The notes under the pieces were generated by a model. The model was not told the origin of the DNA. It made no database searches and worked only from the letters and a program-made list of their open reading frames with translations. A program made the translations under genes and the position numbers. Below, piece after piece: positions 36,481-45,609 of a stretch of DNA of 64,000 bases. The stretch spans positions 1,240,001 to 1,304,000 of the forward strand of contig JAHBXT010000002.1 of NCBI GenBank assembly GCA_019636385.1, in the 5' to 3' direction. The stretch comes from Pirellulaceae bacterium (lineage in GTDB: Bacteria; Planctomycetota; Planctomycetia; Pirellulales; Pirellulaceae). Within the stretch, counting starts at the first letter, position 1. Each line of letters begins with the position of its first letter.

Positions 36481-37875
36481 TCAACTTCCCGTTAGCGAAT
36501 CGGCTGACAGCGTGGCATCTACTATGGGCGTGAACGATTCATCGGCGTTTTGCCGCAATAGTCGTTGAAGTTTGGGGACCAGCCCGCCGCGATAGGTGCC
36601 TGGCAAATGGTAGTCTGAACGACAGACCGCCTGTGGATCGTTAACTTTGCAAGCCATGCAAGCCAACAGTAAGTCCAGTTCTTCGCGTAACTCCCAAGTT
36701 CGCCGGCTCAAGGCGGCAAATAATGCGCGATCGTACAGGTTGGCAATTTCTGCACAGGTGTTACGCAGTGGTTTTGCCAATGCCGCGAACTGGGCTCCTC
36801 GCTCTGGCCACAGCTGTGAGGGGGCTGCGGTCAATTGCCGAGCAGCGGTGTGCAACTGCTGAGCCACCGGCCCTTCCTCAAAAGGCAGATAAAAGCAATC
36901 GATCAGTTGAATCAACTGCTCCAGTCCAATCGTACCGCTGGTCGAACGAAATCGCGGCAGCCAGGATTCCAATGCCTGCAAGTAGCTCTTACGCTCGTCC
37001 CATTGACTTCCTGCATGCCAATAGTCGGAAAATGTTTGCCAGGGGACAAAGTTGAGCGGGAATTCGCAGTTCGGATTGTGCATGATTCCGGCTACTTCGC
37101 CACGCAACGCCAGTGGGCGACCTGCATACGGACCACAATAGATTCGCCGACCATCGTAGTCGTTGGCATGTAGATTGTCCCAGATCAGCGGTTTACGCCG
37201 CAACAGTGCCTGCATGTGACGTATGTGGTCAACCGTAATCTCGCGCGAAATAATCTCCGGGCCGGTCCAGAACACATCGATCTCGCTGTTCAATTGGCGC
37301 CCAACCGTCTGGAGATAGTCCGCACCACCCAAGTTCCGCCGCTGCATGCGACTGCAATACGGCGTCGGGCAGAATGCAAATTGAGCGTCCGAGAGCTGCT
37401 CGCGAACCCACCGCAATAGTTCGTTCGTAATCTCGCATTGAGCGGCAGCAAAGCTTCCGAACTGCTGCCGATCGTCCTCGTGCATCGCGTCGGGAATATC
37501 ATCAAACAACAACGCGAAATGCTTGCAACCCAACTCCATCATCTGCGCTAGCCGCAGTTGCAACCGGTACATTTCTTCGCTTGAACTAAAGCGGATATCC
37601 AGCCCGGGACTGAGAGCATAAATAAACCGAATCTCACGGTGACTGCAATCGAAGATCAATTGTCTGATGGTAGCTGCTTGTTGCTCGTCGTAGCACTGGC
37701 GCCATAATGCACGATGGTTGAGATCATCCTTGGGCGCGTACATGTAGGTGTTCAGACCGCCCTGAACCATTTGATCCAGTAGCCCCAACCGCTCGGCTCG
37801 ACTCCACGGAGGTCCGTAAAAACCTTCGATAACGCCTGCGAGTTGCTCTGGTCGGGATCGTGTTGATTGCATCAT
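36481..37875 (-). CDS. GH84 beta-N-acetylglucosaminidase of the animal O-GlcNAcase type
   Basis: 464 residues, no signal peptide, so probably cytoplasmic. Catalytic domain about 10-285: GVIEGFYGPPWS, NTYMYAPKDDLNHR, YALSPGLDI, the catalytic Asp pair D125-D126 in ALLFDDI, FWTGPEIISREI and IWDNLHANDYDGRRIYCGPY. GH84 enzymes remove terminal beta-GlcNAc by substrate-assisted catalysis. Residues about 315-440 match the helical stalk of animal O-GlcNAcase: FYLPFEEGP and YRGGLVPKLQRLL. The protein ends just where the animal enzyme continues into its acetyltransferase-like domain, which here is the next gene. The frame is open from TTG 37908; ATG 37875 is chosen. First gene of a four-gene minus-strand run. 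Confidence 0.9.
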   Translation of the reverse strand: MMQSTRSRPEQLAGVIEGFYGPPWSRAERLGLLDQMVQGGLNTYMYAPKDDLNHRALWRQCYDEQQAATIRQLIFDCSHREIRFIYALSPGLDIRFSSSEEMYRLQLRLAQMMELGCKHFALLFDDIPDAMHEDDRQQFGSFAAAQCEITNELLRWVREQLSDAQFAFCPTPYCSRMQRRNLGGADYLQTVGRQLNSEIDVFWTGPEIISREITVDHIRHMQALLRRKPLIWDNLHANDYDGRRIYCGPYAGRPLALRGEVAGIMHNPNCEFPLNFVPWQTFSDYWHAGSQWDERKSYLQALESWLPRFRSTSGTIGLEQLIQLIDCFYLPFEEGPVAQQLHTAARQLTAAPSQLWPERGAQFAALAKPLRNTCAEIANLYDRALFAALSRRTWELREELDLLLACMACKVNDPQAVCRSDYHLPGTYRGGLVPKLQRLLRQNADESFTPIVDATLSADSLTGS

Positions 37876-38166
37876 CAATGTTGGAGCCACGAGAAACGAA
37901 GCGGTCAAAACATCAAGGCCTGGTTGGTTCCTCGAGAAGCCGAAGATTCTAGTGCATTTTCACCTCAACCGCTACACACTTGGCTGGCTGCTGAATAGGA
38001 GACCGAACATCCCGTATCAGGATTCTCTTTCGCCAGTGCCTAAGTCAACAGACTGACGCGCTTTGCCTAGACATAGCCTGATAAACCCGAGCAGGCACGC
38101 GTATCGAGCCGAAGCTTATTGAAACGCGATGGGTCACGGATGACGATCCACCGCAGGTGGGCTACA
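37876..38166. other. divergent promoter region between GH84 operon and GH30 gene
   Basis: About 290 bp between two divergent glycosidase genes. It must hold both promoters. I see no strong -35/-10 pair, clear palindrome or RNA gene. Confidence 0.5.
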
Positions 38167-39657
38167 ATGTACGACAAGGTAGCGTTTTGGTTAATCAGTG
38201 AACGGAGATATGTGGTGCAACTGTTGCGGCTGGTGTTGGTATTTCGATTTTCACTGTGGTGGTGTACGGCAATTGCGTCTGGACAGACTGAGAATCCATC
38301 GCCGTCTGCCTTGGATGGGACGCAGTCTGCTAATGGAAGGTTGGCCGGTCAGGTACGAGTTATCCTCAGTAGTCAGGACAACTCACACAGTTTGACAGAA
38401 ATGCCATCGCTGAAATGGCAAACGACTCCACCCCAGGGTGATGCACCAGTTGTGGAAGTCGACGCCAGCAAACGCCGCCAGTCAATCCTGGGGCTGGGTG
38501 CCTCGCTGGAGCATGCGACCTGCGAGAATCTCTCTAAACTGTCGACATCCGCACGAGACGACGTGCTGCGACGACTGGTTGATCCTGAATACGGTATTGG
38601 CATGAACCTGATGCGTGTCTGCATTGGCGCCTCGGACTTCATCGGTGAACCCTATTACACCTATAATGATGTGCCAGAAGGCCAGACCGATCCTGAGCTA
38701 GAAAACTTCTCAATTGACTCCGACCGGCGTTACGTGCTGCCCATCATCCAGCGCGCCATACAGTTGAATCCCAACCTGCTGATTTTCGCGTCGCCGTGGA
38801 GTCCGCCAGCGTGGATGAAGGATTCAGGGCGACTCGGCACGGGCAGTTTGAAGCCGGAGTATTACGCAACTTGGGCCAAATATCTCTTGAAATTCATTGA
38901 AGCTTATCAGCAAGCAGGCGTTCCCATCTACGCCATAACTGTCCAGAACGAACCGCAACATACCGATCTGAACTATCCCACTACGCTTTGGACCGGCGAA
39001 CAGCAGCGAGATTTCATTCGCGATCATTTGGGTCCACTTTTCAAGCAGCATGGCATCACTACTCGCATTTGGTGCTGGGATCACAACTGGAATCAGCTGG
39101 AGTTTCCTCTGGCGGTACTAGAGGACCCCCAGGCCGCTCAGTATGTAGACGGTACGGCGTTTCATCATTACGAAGGCAGGGTGCAGGCGCAGAGCCAATT
39201 GCACCAGCGCTATCCGAACAAGTCGATCTATTTCACCGAGGGCTCGGTGTTCAGGACGCGTGGCGCTCTGCAATTGATCGACATTCTGCGGAATTGGGCA
39301 CGTTCGTACAATGCTTGGGTAGTCATGCTGGACGAACACCGCCGACCCAATCGAGGACCACATTCGGCCAGCGCCACTTGTATTGAATTGCTGGACGACG
39401 GTCAGGTACGCTACAATTTTGATTATTACATGCAGGGCCAGTTCATGAAGTTTATTCGACGCGGAGCGGTCTACATTGAGTCTTCCGAATCCGACTTGCG
39501 GAGCTTCCGCAATGTCGTGCTGCAGAATCCCGATGGCCAACTGGTTATGGTGGCAGGAAATTCCAGCCGGCAACCGCAACGTTTTGTGGTAGAATTCGAG
39601 CGTCAGTGGCTGGTTGCGGAGTTGCCGCCCTTGAGCGTGGCGACCTATCTGTGGTAA
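38167..39657 (+). CDS. GH30 glycoside hydrolase (glucosylceramidase/beta-glycosidase type)
   Basis: 496 residues with a probable signal peptide (LLRLVLVFRFSLWWCTAIASG). Fold signatures of family 30: QSILGLGASLEHAT near the start, MNLMRVCIGASDF, FASPWSPPAWMKDSG, acid/base E262 in TVQNEPQHTD, and nucleophile E358 in YFTEGSVF, followed by a C-terminal beta domain ending PPLSVATYLW. It would retain configuration and cleave beta-linked glucose, xylose or related sugars outside the cytoplasm. ATG 38167 is chosen because aggtggg precedes it; ATG 38140 and TTG 38119 are in frame. Divergent from the GH84 operon; a shared role is only inferred. Confidence 0.87.
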   Translation: MYDKVAFWLISERRYVVQLLRLVLVFRFSLWWCTAIASGQTENPSPSALDGTQSANGRLAGQVRVILSSQDNSHSLTEMPSLKWQTTPPQGDAPVVEVDASKRRQSILGLGASLEHATCENLSKLSTSARDDVLRRLVDPEYGIGMNLMRVCIGASDFIGEPYYTYNDVPEGQTDPELENFSIDSDRRYVLPIIQRAIQLNPNLLIFASPWSPPAWMKDSGRLGTGSLKPEYYATWAKYLLKFIEAYQQAGVPIYAITVQNEPQHTDLNYPTTLWTGEQQRDFIRDHLGPLFKQHGITTRIWCWDHNWNQLEFPLAVLEDPQAAQYVDGTAFHHYEGRVQAQSQLHQRYPNKSIYFTEGSVFRTRGALQLIDILRNWARSYNAWVVMLDEHRRPNRGPHSASATCIELLDDGQVRYNFDYYMQGQFMKFIRRGAVYIESSESDLRSFRNVVLQNPDGQLVMVAGNSSRQPQRFVVEFERQWLVAELPPLSVATYLW

Positions 39658-39815
39658 CTGTCCGCATTTAAATAGCGCCTGGGTTGGGCTAGCGGGGGCC
39701 GAATGGTTTGCAGCCCGGCCAGTTGCGTTGCTTTCTGCACTTTGAGAATTCTGCCGCCAGCTTGTTAACACGCTCACCCGAAAAGCCGCGTAGACGGATA
39801 TGGAGCATCGGACCC

Positions 39816-40184
39816 TTGAAGGACACACAGCGTTCACCGACCATTGCCGAATCGCCGTTTCAAGAACGACAGCCGGTGCGACTAAGTTTCTCGATGTTGA
39901 TGCTGCTGTTGCTGATGGTCGTGGCTAGCGGCGTGGCGATGCTGCTGGGGCTGGCGATGCGCGTTCCTGCATTCTCGAACGACCTACGAGCCTTCTGGGG
40001 ACTCACCGAGGTGACGACGGATGCAGAATCGTCGCGGAAAGCACAGATCGTGTTTGTGATGTTTCTGTACATCGCACCATTGGGTTTGGGATTGGCGGTG
40101 TATGCTTTACACCATCTGTTAAACTGGCTCAGCCGATTCAGGACCAGTCAACCTGACGGCGACGAATACCGAATGGAGAGTTGA
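39816..40184 (+). CDS. small two-helix membrane protein
   Basis: 122 residues if TTG 39816 is used (open further up to TTG 39708). Two hydrophobic helices are visible, SFSMLMLLLLMVVASGVAML and VFVMFLYIAPLGLGLAVYAL, with a polar loop between them and a charged C-terminus. No known family recognised. It ends 1 nt before the hydrolase GTG start, so the two are probably co-transcribed. Confidence 0.6.
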   Translation: MKDTQRSPTIAESPFQERQPVRLSFSMLMLLLLMVVASGVAMLLGLAMRVPAFSNDLRAFWGLTEVTTDAESSRKAQIVFVMFLYIAPLGLGLAVYALHHLLNWLSRFRTSQPDGDEYRMES

Positions 40185-40185
40185 T

Positions 40186-41112
40186 GTGGCATTCTCAAGT
40201 GGCCTGAAACGCTGGTCGAAACGGCTAGGCTGGTTTGTACTCGTAATGCTGACATTGGTGGGCGTCGGTACTGGCTCAGTATGGTGGTACTACCATCCAC
40301 AATTCGAGCGCACCGATGGGGTGGAATATGGGCGACGCGGCGATCGTCCGCTGACGATGGATATCATTCGGCCTAGCAACCCCAATGGATTAGCCATAGC
40401 GATGCTGGTCAGCGGTGGCTGGAAGTCCAGCCAGCCAGGTGAGTTTCCAGCTTGGATATTAGCACCGGTTCTGCGACGCGGCTACACGGTATTTGCCATC
40501 TGCCATGTCTCGCAGCCAGATGCCACCGTGCAGGAAATCATTCAGGACATGGAGCGCGGCGTGCGTTTCATTCGGTTGCATGCCGATGAGTACGGCATAG
40601 ATCCACAAAAAATCGGCGTTACCGGTGGTAGCGCTGGTGGACATCTCAGTTTGATGCTGGCAACGCGCGGCGATCCCGGCGACAGTCAAGCCGCAGACCC
40701 TATCGAGCGCATGAGCAGCCAAGTCCAGGCGGTAGCCATTTTCTATCCGGTAACTGACTTGTTGAATCTCGGAGCATCAACTGAAAATTTAGGCGACGGC
40801 TGGTTGCCAAAGAGTTTTGTCAAATCGTTTGGCCCCGAAGCTCAAGCGGACAAGGAAGTTTGGAAAGAGATTGGCCGCGAGTGCTCGCCGATCTACTTTA
40901 TCGACGACAACCTGCCGCCAATCCTGATCTATCACGGCGACGCGGATACTCTGGTTCCGCTGGAACAGTCCTTACGCTTCCGCGATCGAGCCAAAGAGTT
41001 GCATCATGACGTCCAGGTGGTCGTTCATGCTGGTGGAGCCCACGGTTGGCCCAGCATGGCTTGGGACATCCGCCAGTTTGCTAACTGGTTTGATCGCCAT
41101 CTGCGAAACTGA
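40186..41112 (+). CDS. alpha/beta hydrolase (BD-FAE/dienelactone-like esterase)
   Basis: 308 residues. After an N-terminal anchor helix (WFVLVMLTLVGVGTGSVWWY) comes an esterase fold: nucleophile in GVTGGSAGGHLSLML, acidic residue in YHGDADTLVPLEQS, and His in HAGGAHGWPSM. It resembles the BD-FAE/prolyl oligopeptidase-like group that deacylates sugars or small esters; the substrate is unknown. GTG 40186 follows ggagag and directly follows the small membrane protein. Its 3' end overlaps the convergent next gene by 32 bp. Confidence 0.83.
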   Translation: MAFSSGLKRWSKRLGWFVLVMLTLVGVGTGSVWWYYHPQFERTDGVEYGRRGDRPLTMDIIRPSNPNGLAIAMLVSGGWKSSQPGEFPAWILAPVLRRGYTVFAICHVSQPDATVQEIIQDMERGVRFIRLHADEYGIDPQKIGVTGGSAGGHLSLMLATRGDPGDSQAADPIERMSSQVQAVAIFYPVTDLLNLGASTENLGDGWLPKSFVKSFGPEAQADKEVWKEIGRECSPIYFIDDNLPPILIYHGDADTLVPLEQSLRFRDRAKELHHDVQVVVHAGGAHGWPSMAWDIRQFANWFDRHLRN

Positions 41113-41767
41113 CCCACCGCGACCAGGCCGTGGGCGGCGAACGTCGCTCGCGTTGTTTGCTGCCGACCACTTGAGCCGCTGGATGAACTGGCAACTGCGA
41201 TGGGAACAAGAAGATTGCTCCTAAGACTCGTTCGCTGTCCGCGACGCCAATCGCTCGGCGCCAAGTGGACAATCGTAATACGCCTCCGGAAGACCAATAG
41301 TTATCCAGCCCTGCGGCTGTAGCGGCAAGCAACAATGACTGCACAGCCGCAGCAGCCGCAGCGATGTGTTCGACGTTCTCAACAGTCGCCTCGAACGATT
41401 CGTTGTCGCTGGTGCTGTCATTAATTCCACAGGTCGGATTAGGCAACCAGGTAGCAACCAGCAGCGCATGTGCACTCAGTAGCATGGCCGGGATTTTACC
41501 AGCGGCTTCTACATCCCGCATCTGCGCGGCCAGATGTCTGCACTGGACTGCCGGCAGGATGTGAAATCGCCAGGGCTCAATGCCGTCGAGCGCCGCCGTG
41601 CGATGCTGCATCGCACAGGCTTTGTGAAATGGGGCCTGGCCAGCACACTGCAACAACTGCTGGATCTGCTGCTCGAATTGTAGCGCTTCAAAACCTGCCT
41701 CGGCTAAAACTTTAGTCGTCTTTCGAGTGCGGGCCAGCAGTTCAAATTCGTCTAGATTGATGGTCAT
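41081..41767 (-). CDS. nitroreductase-family protein
   Basis: 228 residues from ATG 41767. It reads like an FMN-dependent nitroreductase: an N-terminal LLARTRKTTKVL with the usual Arg-Arg/Lys-type FMN contact, QLLQCAGQAPFHKAC, the dimer helix AAAAAVQSLLLAATAAGLDNYWSSGG, and GVADSERVLGAIFLF at the end. Members reduce nitro compounds, quinones or flavins with NAD(P)H; the substrate is unknown. Upstream in-frame codons extend it to 41959 but look non-coding. Its stop lies within the end of the convergent esterase gene. Confidence 0.75.
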   Translation of the reverse strand: MTINLDEFELLARTRKTTKVLAEAGFEALQFEQQIQQLLQCAGQAPFHKACAMQHRTAALDGIEPWRFHILPAVQCRHLAAQMRDVEAAGKIPAMLLSAHALLVATWLPNPTCGINDSTSDNESFEATVENVEHIAAAAAAVQSLLLAATAAGLDNYWSSGGVLRLSTWRRAIGVADSERVLGAIFLFPSQLPVHPAAQVVGSKQRERRSPPTAWSRWVSFADGDQTS

Positions 41768-42131
41768 GATTTCGAACGCAAGGAATTGTGTGTCGACATG
41801 CAGGCCACGGAAGCGGTGAAGGTGGCTGTCGTTGGCCGTGAGTATCGTTGTTATATGGGGAATTCTGGCCCCGCCCGAGGTCGCACCGATGATTGTGGCC
41901 AATTTCTGTCCAATCCCTAGCCAGGCTATGTTAGATCGGGGATTCGTTACAGCCGACACTGTCCGACAGGCTATCAGCCAAAAATAGTCTCAGAGGAGGT
42001 GCGCGGTTGACAAGGGCGCACTAGGGTTTCAATTGGAAACTTTGCGTTCCCGTCAGGGTGCTCCTGCTTAGGGTTGGCAGGCGCGTGACCAACGCCCCGC
42101 CCAAATACTGGCTTCACTTGGAGGCAGCGAA
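41768..42131. other. intergenic region, no feature seen
   Basis: About 360 bp between the divergent nitroreductase-like and PilZ genes. A TTGACA hexamer at 42007-42012 has no good -10 partner at the right distance. No RNA gene, terminator or conserved protein seen. Confidence 0.5.
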
Positions 42132-42509
42132 ATGCTGCGCGATTCGTTTGCGTCGACCAATTGCGATGTGGAGTTGGCTGTTAAACAGCTTGTCATTGAA
42201 GACTACCATTACGATTTAACGGAACGTCGGTCCTGCCATCGGCAGGTACTGGTGAGGCCGGTATCGATCCTGGTCGAGGATAGCCAGCTGACCATCGCAG
42301 CGATCAGCCGCAATATCTCGTCGGCAGGCATCTGTCTGTTGACAAAACAAGAGATTTCCAGGGATTGTGCGGCTAAACTGAGTATTCACAGCCTCAGTGA
42401 AACTCCACAAGCTTTTTTGGCTAACTGTCGCTGGTGCAGCACATTTGGCACCGGCTGGTACCTGTCAGGATGGAGTTTTGTCAATCTGGTGAGGCGGTCT
42501 AGAGGCTGA
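42132..42509 (+). CDS. PilZ-domain protein
   Basis: 125 residues with the PilZ signature for cyclic di-GMP: an arginine-rich start ERRSCHRQVLVRP (RxxxR) and, about 25 residues later, SRNISSAGICLL (the [D/N]xSxxG motif), on a predicted beta barrel. It probably acts as a c-di-GMP receptor, possibly controlling surface or polysaccharide functions. ATG 42132 has GGAGG 7 to 8 nt upstream. It is a single gene ahead of the tRNA. Confidence 0.75.
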   Translation: MLRDSFASTNCDVELAVKQLVIEDYHYDLTERRSCHRQVLVRPVSILVEDSQLTIAAISRNISSAGICLLTKQEISRDCAAKLSIHSLSETPQAFLANCRWCSTFGTGWYLSGWSFVNLVRRSRG

Positions 42510-42796
42510 AAGCCGTTTGGCGGCCGCAACAAATCCCCCCTGCTAGGTTGCCTAGACGAGGGTGCCATCATTCAGTAAACTAGCGGGCTTAATTCCGCTG
42601 TGTAACCCCTCTGGCACTCCCCTCCCAAATGGTATGTGGATGTAGCTGGTTGGGCGAAAGAGGGCTAGGTTCGCCTTAGTTCCCACCCATTGGGTTGAAC
42701 GTGGCGACTGTGTTTTGTAAGCGCGGCGCGGCGCCAGTCCGCTACGATCTTGAAACACGGGCCAGCTATGCCGTTAGGAGAAACGGAAAAAACGAA

Positions 42797-42870
42797 GCCA
42801 GCGTAGCTTCAATTGGCAGAGCACCGCATTCGTAATGCGGGGGTTATGGGTTCGACTCCCATCGCTGGCT
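42797..42870 (+). tRNA. tRNA-Thr (anticodon CGU)
   Basis: Cloverleaf fits: acceptor GCCAGCG pairs with CGCTGGC near 42863-42869, the D arm is gctt...gagc, the anticodon stem CCGCA/TGCGG encloses loop TTCGTAA with anticodon CGT, and the T arm is ATGGG TTCGACT CCCAT. Discriminator is T and CCA is not encoded. The next gene begins 45 nt downstream. Confidence 0.95.
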
Positions 42871-42914
42871 CTGGTTTAGTTATATGAGTTGAAAAAACGA
42901 GGAGTCAATTCAGG

Positions 42915-44240
42915 ATGTCTAGCGCTTCGGCATTTGACGTTCATGAGGTTGTGGTTGCCAATCACGCCTTTGGTCCGCAGGAGATTCGGCAGTTATGTAA
43001 GACGCTGTCGGAAGATTATAGCCAGTTAAGCGTGCTGCGCGACGCCATCGCAGAATTGGCTCAAACGACTGATCGCAGCCCGGCGCAATCTGTGCGCTTG
43101 GGAGTCTGCGAGTACCTACTGGGTCGGTTCGACGAGGCCAAACAGACATTGATGCACGCGGATGGTGGTGCACTGTCTCAGTTCTACCTTGCCAAGACAC
43201 TCTTTCAGCTGGACGACGCTGAATCGGCCATTGCCCATTTTGAGACCGCGAAAACAGCAGGCTACGATGCCGATGTGTGCAACATCGCGATCGCAGAGAT
43301 CAAACGCTATCAGGGCAAACTGCGCGAGGCGATGGACATTCTGGATAACATCTTCGGACCAGCCGAGCAGACCGCCGAGTACAATTATCAGCGGGCGGCA
43401 ACGGTTTCCGCACTGGACAGTAATTCGGACGAAGTAATTCGCTTGTATAACCGCGCTTTGCAGCACGACGATCAACATCCCGGCGCACTGTTCGGATTGG
43501 CACTGGAGCACGATCGACGTGGAAATGAGGTTGAGGCCTTTCGACTCTATGAACGTGCAGCGTCCAACTACCCGGCTCATATCGGAACTCTCATAAACCT
43601 GGGTGTGTTGTACGAGGATCGCAACGAGTTTGGTAAGGCGCAATCCTGCTACAAGCGTATCTTGGATGTCTACCCCGGCCATCAAAGGGCTCGGCTCTAC
43701 ATGAAAGACGCTGCTGCCAGCGGCAATATCTATTTCGACGAAGATGCAGCCCGCCAGACCGAACGTATGACGCTGTTGCTGAGCCTATCGGTGAACGATT
43801 TCGAGCTGTCTGTTCGCAGTCGCAATTGTCTGAGCAAGATGGGCATTCAGACGTTGGGGGATTTGGTTCGCATCAGCGAGCAGCAGTTGTTGGCCAGCAA
43901 GAATTTCGGGGAAACCAGCTTGGTCGAAATTCGCGAAATGCTGGCCACCAAGGGGCTGTATCTGGGACAGTTAGCCGATCAGGCCCGAGAGCCAGATCCG
44001 CCACTGGATCTGTCGGGCATGACACCGGATCAACAAGCGGTCTTGGAACGCCCGATCAGCGATTTGAATCTGTCCGTCCGCGCTCGCAAGTGCATGGTTC
44101 GATTGGGAATCAACACCATCGGTGAACTGATTCGCAAGACTGGCGATGACTTGTTGGAGTCGAAGAACTTTGGCGTGACCAGCCTCAATGAAGTTCGCGA
44201 AAAGCTGACTCGTTACAGTCTTAAACTGCGCGGCGACTGA
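42915..44240 (+). CDS. TPR protein with two C-terminal RNA-polymerase alpha-CTD-like domains
   Basis: 441 residues. The first 280 hold TPR-like helical repeats (for example [20 protein letters not shown] and [20 protein letters not shown]). Two alpha-CTD-like modules follow, at about 285-350 and 378-441. The first has [20 protein letters not shown] and [16 protein letters not shown], keeping residues equivalent to E. coli alpha R265, N268, G296, S299 and E302. The second has [18 protein letters not shown] and [14 protein letters not shown] and has Lys in place of N268. It may touch UP-element-like DNA or contact regulators of RNA polymerase; no function is proven. ATG 42915 follows cgaggagtcaa. 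Confidence 0.88.
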   Translation: MSSASAFDVHEVVVANHAFGPQEIRQLCKTLSEDYSQLSVLRDAIAELAQTTDRSPAQSVRLGVCEYLLGRFDEAKQTLMHADGGALSQFYLAKTLFQLDDAESAIAHFETAKTAGYDADVCNIAIAEIKRYQGKLREAMDILDNIFGPAEQTAEYNYQRAATVSALDSNSDEVIRLYNRALQHDDQHPGALFGLALEHDRRGNEVEAFRLYERAASNYPAHIGTLINLGVLYEDRNEFGKAQSCYKRILDVYPGHQRARLYMKDAAASGNIYFDEDAARQTERMTLLLSLSVNDFELSVRSRNCLSKMGIQTLGDLVRISEQQLLASKNFGETSLVEIREMLATKGLYLGQLADQAREPDPPLDLSGMTPDQQAVLERPISDLNLSVRARKCMVRLGINTIGELIRKTGDDLLESKNFGVTSLNEVREKLTRYSLKLRGD

Positions 44241-44250
44241 TTGAGTCGCC
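44232..44250 (+). promoter_or_regulatory. hairpin overlapping stop codon, just before tgt
   Basis: GGCGAC (44232-44237) and GTCGCC (44245-44250) form a perfect 6-bp stem with a 7-nt loop that contains the TGA of the upstream gene; the tgt ATG begins at 44252. It could affect translation of tgt; there is no T tract, so it is not a standard terminator. Confidence 0.4.
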
Positions 44251-44251
44251 T

Positions 44252-45403
44252 ATGACTGACGGTTTTCAATTTTCGTTGCTAACCGCCTCCCAGCCGTGTG
44301 CCCAGCGGTTGGGGCGGCTAGCGACGTTGCGAGGCACGGTTGATACACCGGCCTTCATGCCCGTAGGTACCGTGGGGACCGTCAAGGGCATGACCATCGA
44401 TCAAGTACGCTCGACCGGCGCACAGATGATTCTGGGCAACACCTATCATTTGGCTCTGCGGCCAGGCAGCCAGCGCATTGGCCAGCTCGGCGGGCTTCAT
44501 CGCTTCATGGGTTGGGATGGCCCGATTCTTACCGACAGTGGCGGTTTTCAGATATTCAGCTTAGCCGCGCGCTCCAAGATTACGGAACAAGGAGCCAGCT
44601 TTCGTTCACACATCGACGGCAGTCTCTTGGAGCTGACTCCCGAACGGTCGATTGAGATTCAGGAACAGCTTGGCAGCGATATAGCCATGGTTTTGGACCA
44701 TGTGGTTGCGCTCCCCTCGTCGCCTGAAAAAGTCTTTCAGGCTATGCAACGCTCGACGCGCTGGGCCGCGCGCTGCCTGGAAGCAGCTCGCCATCCCCAG
44801 CAAGCCAAATTCGCAATAGTGCAAGGGGGCCTAGATCCCGAACTGCGTCGCCAGAGCGCCACAGAATTGACTGAGCTTCCGTTTGACGGCTACGCGGTGG
44901 GCGGACTTAGCGTCGGCGAGACTCCCGATGAAATGTATCAGGCCATCGAGTGTACCACGCCGCACTTGCCAGCAGATAAGCCTCGCTATCTGATGGGAGT
45001 CGGTCGGCCAATCGATATCCTAGAGGGCATAGCACGGGGTATCGATATGTTTGATTGTGTGATGCCGACGCGCAATGGCCGCAATGCCATGGCCTTCACC
45101 TGGAAGGGCCCTATACGCCTGCGCAACGCGCGGTACGCAGAAGATGCTCGGCCGTTGGACGAGGCTTGCCCCTGCCTGGCCTGTCGACACAGCCGCGCCT
45201 ATCTCAGGCACCTGTTTATCGCCAACGAAATGTTGGGGCCAATCCTACTGACCCACCACAATTTGACGTTCTACCAGCAACTGATGGCTCAGGCGCGACA
45301 GCACATCGCCGCCGGAACGTATAGTGATTGGCTGTCGGCGCAGCGCCAGAGTCTAACCGGCGATAGCGTGCTGTCGTCCGCCACGGAATCAAACGCCAAT
45401 TAA
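44252..45403 (+). CDS. tgt: queuine/preQ1 tRNA-guanosine(34) transglycosylase
   Basis: 383 residues. This enzyme exchanges G34 of tRNA (Asp, Asn, His, Tyr) for preQ1 in queuosine synthesis. Seen: [29 protein letters not shown], the Asp in [10 protein letters not shown], the nucleophile region [30 protein letters not shown], and the zinc site CPCLACRHS with a later His in THHN. Length fits the family. ATG 44252 begins 11 nt after the TPR gene stop, so the two are probably co-transcribed. Confidence 0.96.
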   Translation: MTDGFQFSLLTASQPCAQRLGRLATLRGTVDTPAFMPVGTVGTVKGMTIDQVRSTGAQMILGNTYHLALRPGSQRIGQLGGLHRFMGWDGPILTDSGGFQIFSLAARSKITEQGASFRSHIDGSLLELTPERSIEIQEQLGSDIAMVLDHVVALPSSPEKVFQAMQRSTRWAARCLEAARHPQQAKFAIVQGGLDPELRRQSATELTELPFDGYAVGGLSVGETPDEMYQAIECTTPHLPADKPRYLMGVGRPIDILEGIARGIDMFDCVMPTRNGRNAMAFTWKGPIRLRNARYAEDARPLDEACPCLACRHSRAYLRHLFIANEMLGPILLTHHNLTFYQQLMAQARQHIAAGTYSDWLSAQRQSLTGDSVLSSATESNAN

Positions 45404-45609
45404 GGAGCAATCGTTCAAGCATTTCGTAGTTCATAGTGTGGGACAAGCGGGGCCATTGCAAACTAAGGAATGCTCAGTGATTCTTTGCGACTAACAAAGT
45501 TCGTTCATGATTATCTAGCTTGGTCCCGCGCGGCTCCCCCGCCAGCGCCAGTGGTTACGATATCCAGCAACGGTTACAAACAGGAACAGGCAGTTACCGG
45601 GAGCCCGCC
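45404..45609. other. intergenic region with a dispersed 14-mer
   Basis: About 200 bp between tgt and the lipase-like gene. GTGGGACAAGCGGG (45438-45451) recurs exactly at 59251-59264, again in an intergenic region about 170-190 bp upstream of a gene. Otherwise nothing recognised. Confidence 0.5.

Noticed and set aside
42007..42012. TTGACA as a promoter for the PilZ gene
   Set aside because: No acceptable -10 hexamer at 16-18 bp.
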